64,000 nucleotides of DNA. Source: Candidatus Latescibacterota bacterium. GTDB lineage: Bacteria; JAAXHH01. The stretch's first letter is position 1. Each line of letters begins with the position of its first letter. Location: assembly GCA_022822725.1 (NCBI GenBank), contig JAJEAN010000007.1:2305045-2369044 (forward strand), in the 5' to 3' direction. Below, in pieces: positions 63,157 through 64,000 of the stretch. A model generated the notes under the pieces. That model did not search any database. It had not been told where the DNA came from and saw only the letters and a list, made by a program, of their open reading frames with translations. The position numbers and the translations under genes were made by a program.

Positions 63157-63405
63157 ATGATCCTGCTTCAGATTCTTCGTATATACCTGGTCCTGATCAT
63201 CGTCCGCGCGGTGATGTCCTGGTTCAACCCGGATCCATCCGCGCCGCTCGTGCGTATACTGACGTGGCTCACGGAGCCGGTCCTGTTGCCCTTCAGGCGG
63301 ATCATTCCACCTATCCCCGTGCCGAAGACCAACGTTCGGATCGATCTGGCTCCGATCTTCGTGCTGTTGATTGGCGGCTGGCTGTTGGCCAGACTGCGTT
63401 ATTAG
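63157..63405 (+). CDS. yggT: YggT family membrane protein
   Basis: The 82-residue protein has two hydrophobic helices around the conserved central motif VRAVMSWFNPDPSAPLVRIL and LTEPVLLPFRRIIPP, which define the YggT family. YggT proteins sit in the inner membrane and have been linked to osmotic response and cell-envelope organisation; the exact role is not settled. tsaB follows after 12 bp. Confidence 0.9.
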   Translation: MILLQILRIYLVLIIVRAVMSWFNPDPSAPLVRILTWLTEPVLLPFRRIIPPIPVPKTNVRIDLAPIFVLLIGGWLLARLRY

Positions 63406-63417
63406 AGGAAACCGCCC

Positions 63418-64000
63418 ATGATCGTCGTGGGACTCGAGACTTCTTCCACGATCGCCGGGATCGCCGTGATCCGTGACCGGCAGGTGATGGCCGAAGCGTC
63501 GCAGGAGTTGGGCGGCGTGCACGCCGAAAAGCTGCCCGGAATGCTGGAACGCACGATGAGCGACCTGGAAATGCAGTGGTCGGAAGTGGAAGGGTTCGCC
63601 ATCTCGATCGGACCCGGATCGTATACCGGGCTGCGCGTGGGACTGAGCCTGGTCAAGGGCCTTGCCTACGTGACGAAGCAGCCGGTCGCCGCCGTACCCA
63701 CGCTCGACGCCATCGCTTTCCAGGTGCCCTGCTGCGGGAATCCCGTCCACGTGCTGACCGATGCCCGCAGGGGCCAGGTCTACGAAGCCCGTTACGACAC
63801 GTCCGGCGGCTGTCCCAGGCGGCAATCCGAATTCAGGGTGGGACCGATCGAAGACGTGCTTGCATCCATCAAGGACAAGGTGTTGCTCGTCGGCAGCGGC
63901 GTCGACGCGTACCGCCCGGACATCGTCGCCGCGCTCGGAGAACGGGCCTGCTTCCCGCCTGCCGGCACGGGACGGCCGATGGCCGCCTCGACCGCGTTTC
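63418..64000 (+). CDS. tsaB: tRNA threonylcarbamoyladenosine biosynthesis protein TsaB (partial)
   Basis: The frame opens at the ATG at 63418, preceded by AGAGGAA, and runs off the window after about 194 codons. It starts MIVVGLETSSTIAGIAV and has ISIGPGSYTGLRVGLSLVKG and TDARRGQVYEARY, the ASKHA-fold motifs of TsaB. TsaB forms the complex with TsaD and TsaE that makes N6-threonylcarbamoyladenosine at position 37 of tRNAs reading ANN codons. The C-terminal part is outside the window. Confidence 0.93.
   Translation, partial: MIVVGLETSSTIAGIAVIRDRQVMAEASQELGGVHAEKLPGMLERTMSDLEMQWSEVEGFAISIGPGSYTGLRVGLSLVKGLAYVTKQPVAAVPTLDAIAFQVPCCGNPVHVLTDARRGQVYEARYDTSGGCPRRQSEFRVGPIEDVLASIKDKVLLVGSGVDAYRPDIVAALGERACFPPAGTGRPMAASTAF

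Overview
The window is about 64 kb of GC-rich bacterial chromosome from a Gram-negative (diderm) organism. Evidence for the outer membrane is a set of predicted outer-membrane beta-barrels, several lipoproteins, periplasmic c-type cytochromes and Tat signal peptides. The gene content (mandelate-racemase and Ldh family sugar-acid enzymes, SMP-30, PHP and SGNH hydrolases, a heparinase-like protein, CBM9-like proteins, Ig-like lipoproteins, paired M16 peptidases) recalls uncultured lineages such as Latescibacterota, Poribacteria or Gemmatimonadota. That placement is an impression, not a phylogenetic result. I saw no rRNA, tRNA, CRISPR array, prophage or insertion sequence.

Layout. 1-1224: end of a calcineurin-like phosphoesterase and a PHP-domain protein. 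1338-5878: a tight three-gene operon of an unrecognised 846-residue protein, a phosphatidylserine-decarboxylase-like enzyme and a divergent Lgt-like membrane protein. 5933-13314, all on the minus strand: an Ig-like (Big2) lipoprotein with a possible DM13 domain, two paralogous barrels, a DUF3830 protein, a cytochrome c fused to a barrel-like domain, and a pentaheme cytochrome c. 13438-24694: core metabolism and replication (dnaE, serA, pdxJ, two M16 peptidases, an ornithine-carbamoyltransferase-like enzyme). 24737-46926: catabolic and envelope genes (PQQ dehydrogenase, mandelate racemase family, 2H phosphoesterase, murA, heparinase-like plus BNR-like pair, D-cysteine desulfhydrase family, MOP-like transporter, two Tat-exported PLP enzymes, SMP-30, sodium/solute symporter, a tiny membrane protein, two tandem 803-residue ABC permeases). 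47189-53724: metH, an orphan HigA-type antitoxin with a toxin remnant, a CBM9-like protein, ogt, an SGNH hydrolase. 54122-64000: a Tat-exported molybdenum hydroxylase operon with a small Cys-containing protein and class I fumarase, a double CBM9-like protein, an Ldh family oxidoreductase, yggT and tsaB (cut by the window edge).

The most unusual property of the sequence as a whole is a recurring class of short, slightly decayed tandem repeats (periods 9-27 bp, 2-10 copies). They sit in intergenic gaps, signal peptides, inter-domain linkers and on stop codons. At least fifteen such arrays are visible, all different in sequence. Three of them (24694-24745, 52113-52151, 61754-61789) sit on the 3' end of a gene, with the stop triplet part of the repeated unit. 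The best candidates for undescribed biology are the 1338-5878 operon, the cytochrome-barrel fusion with its pentaheme partner, and this repeat phenomenon.
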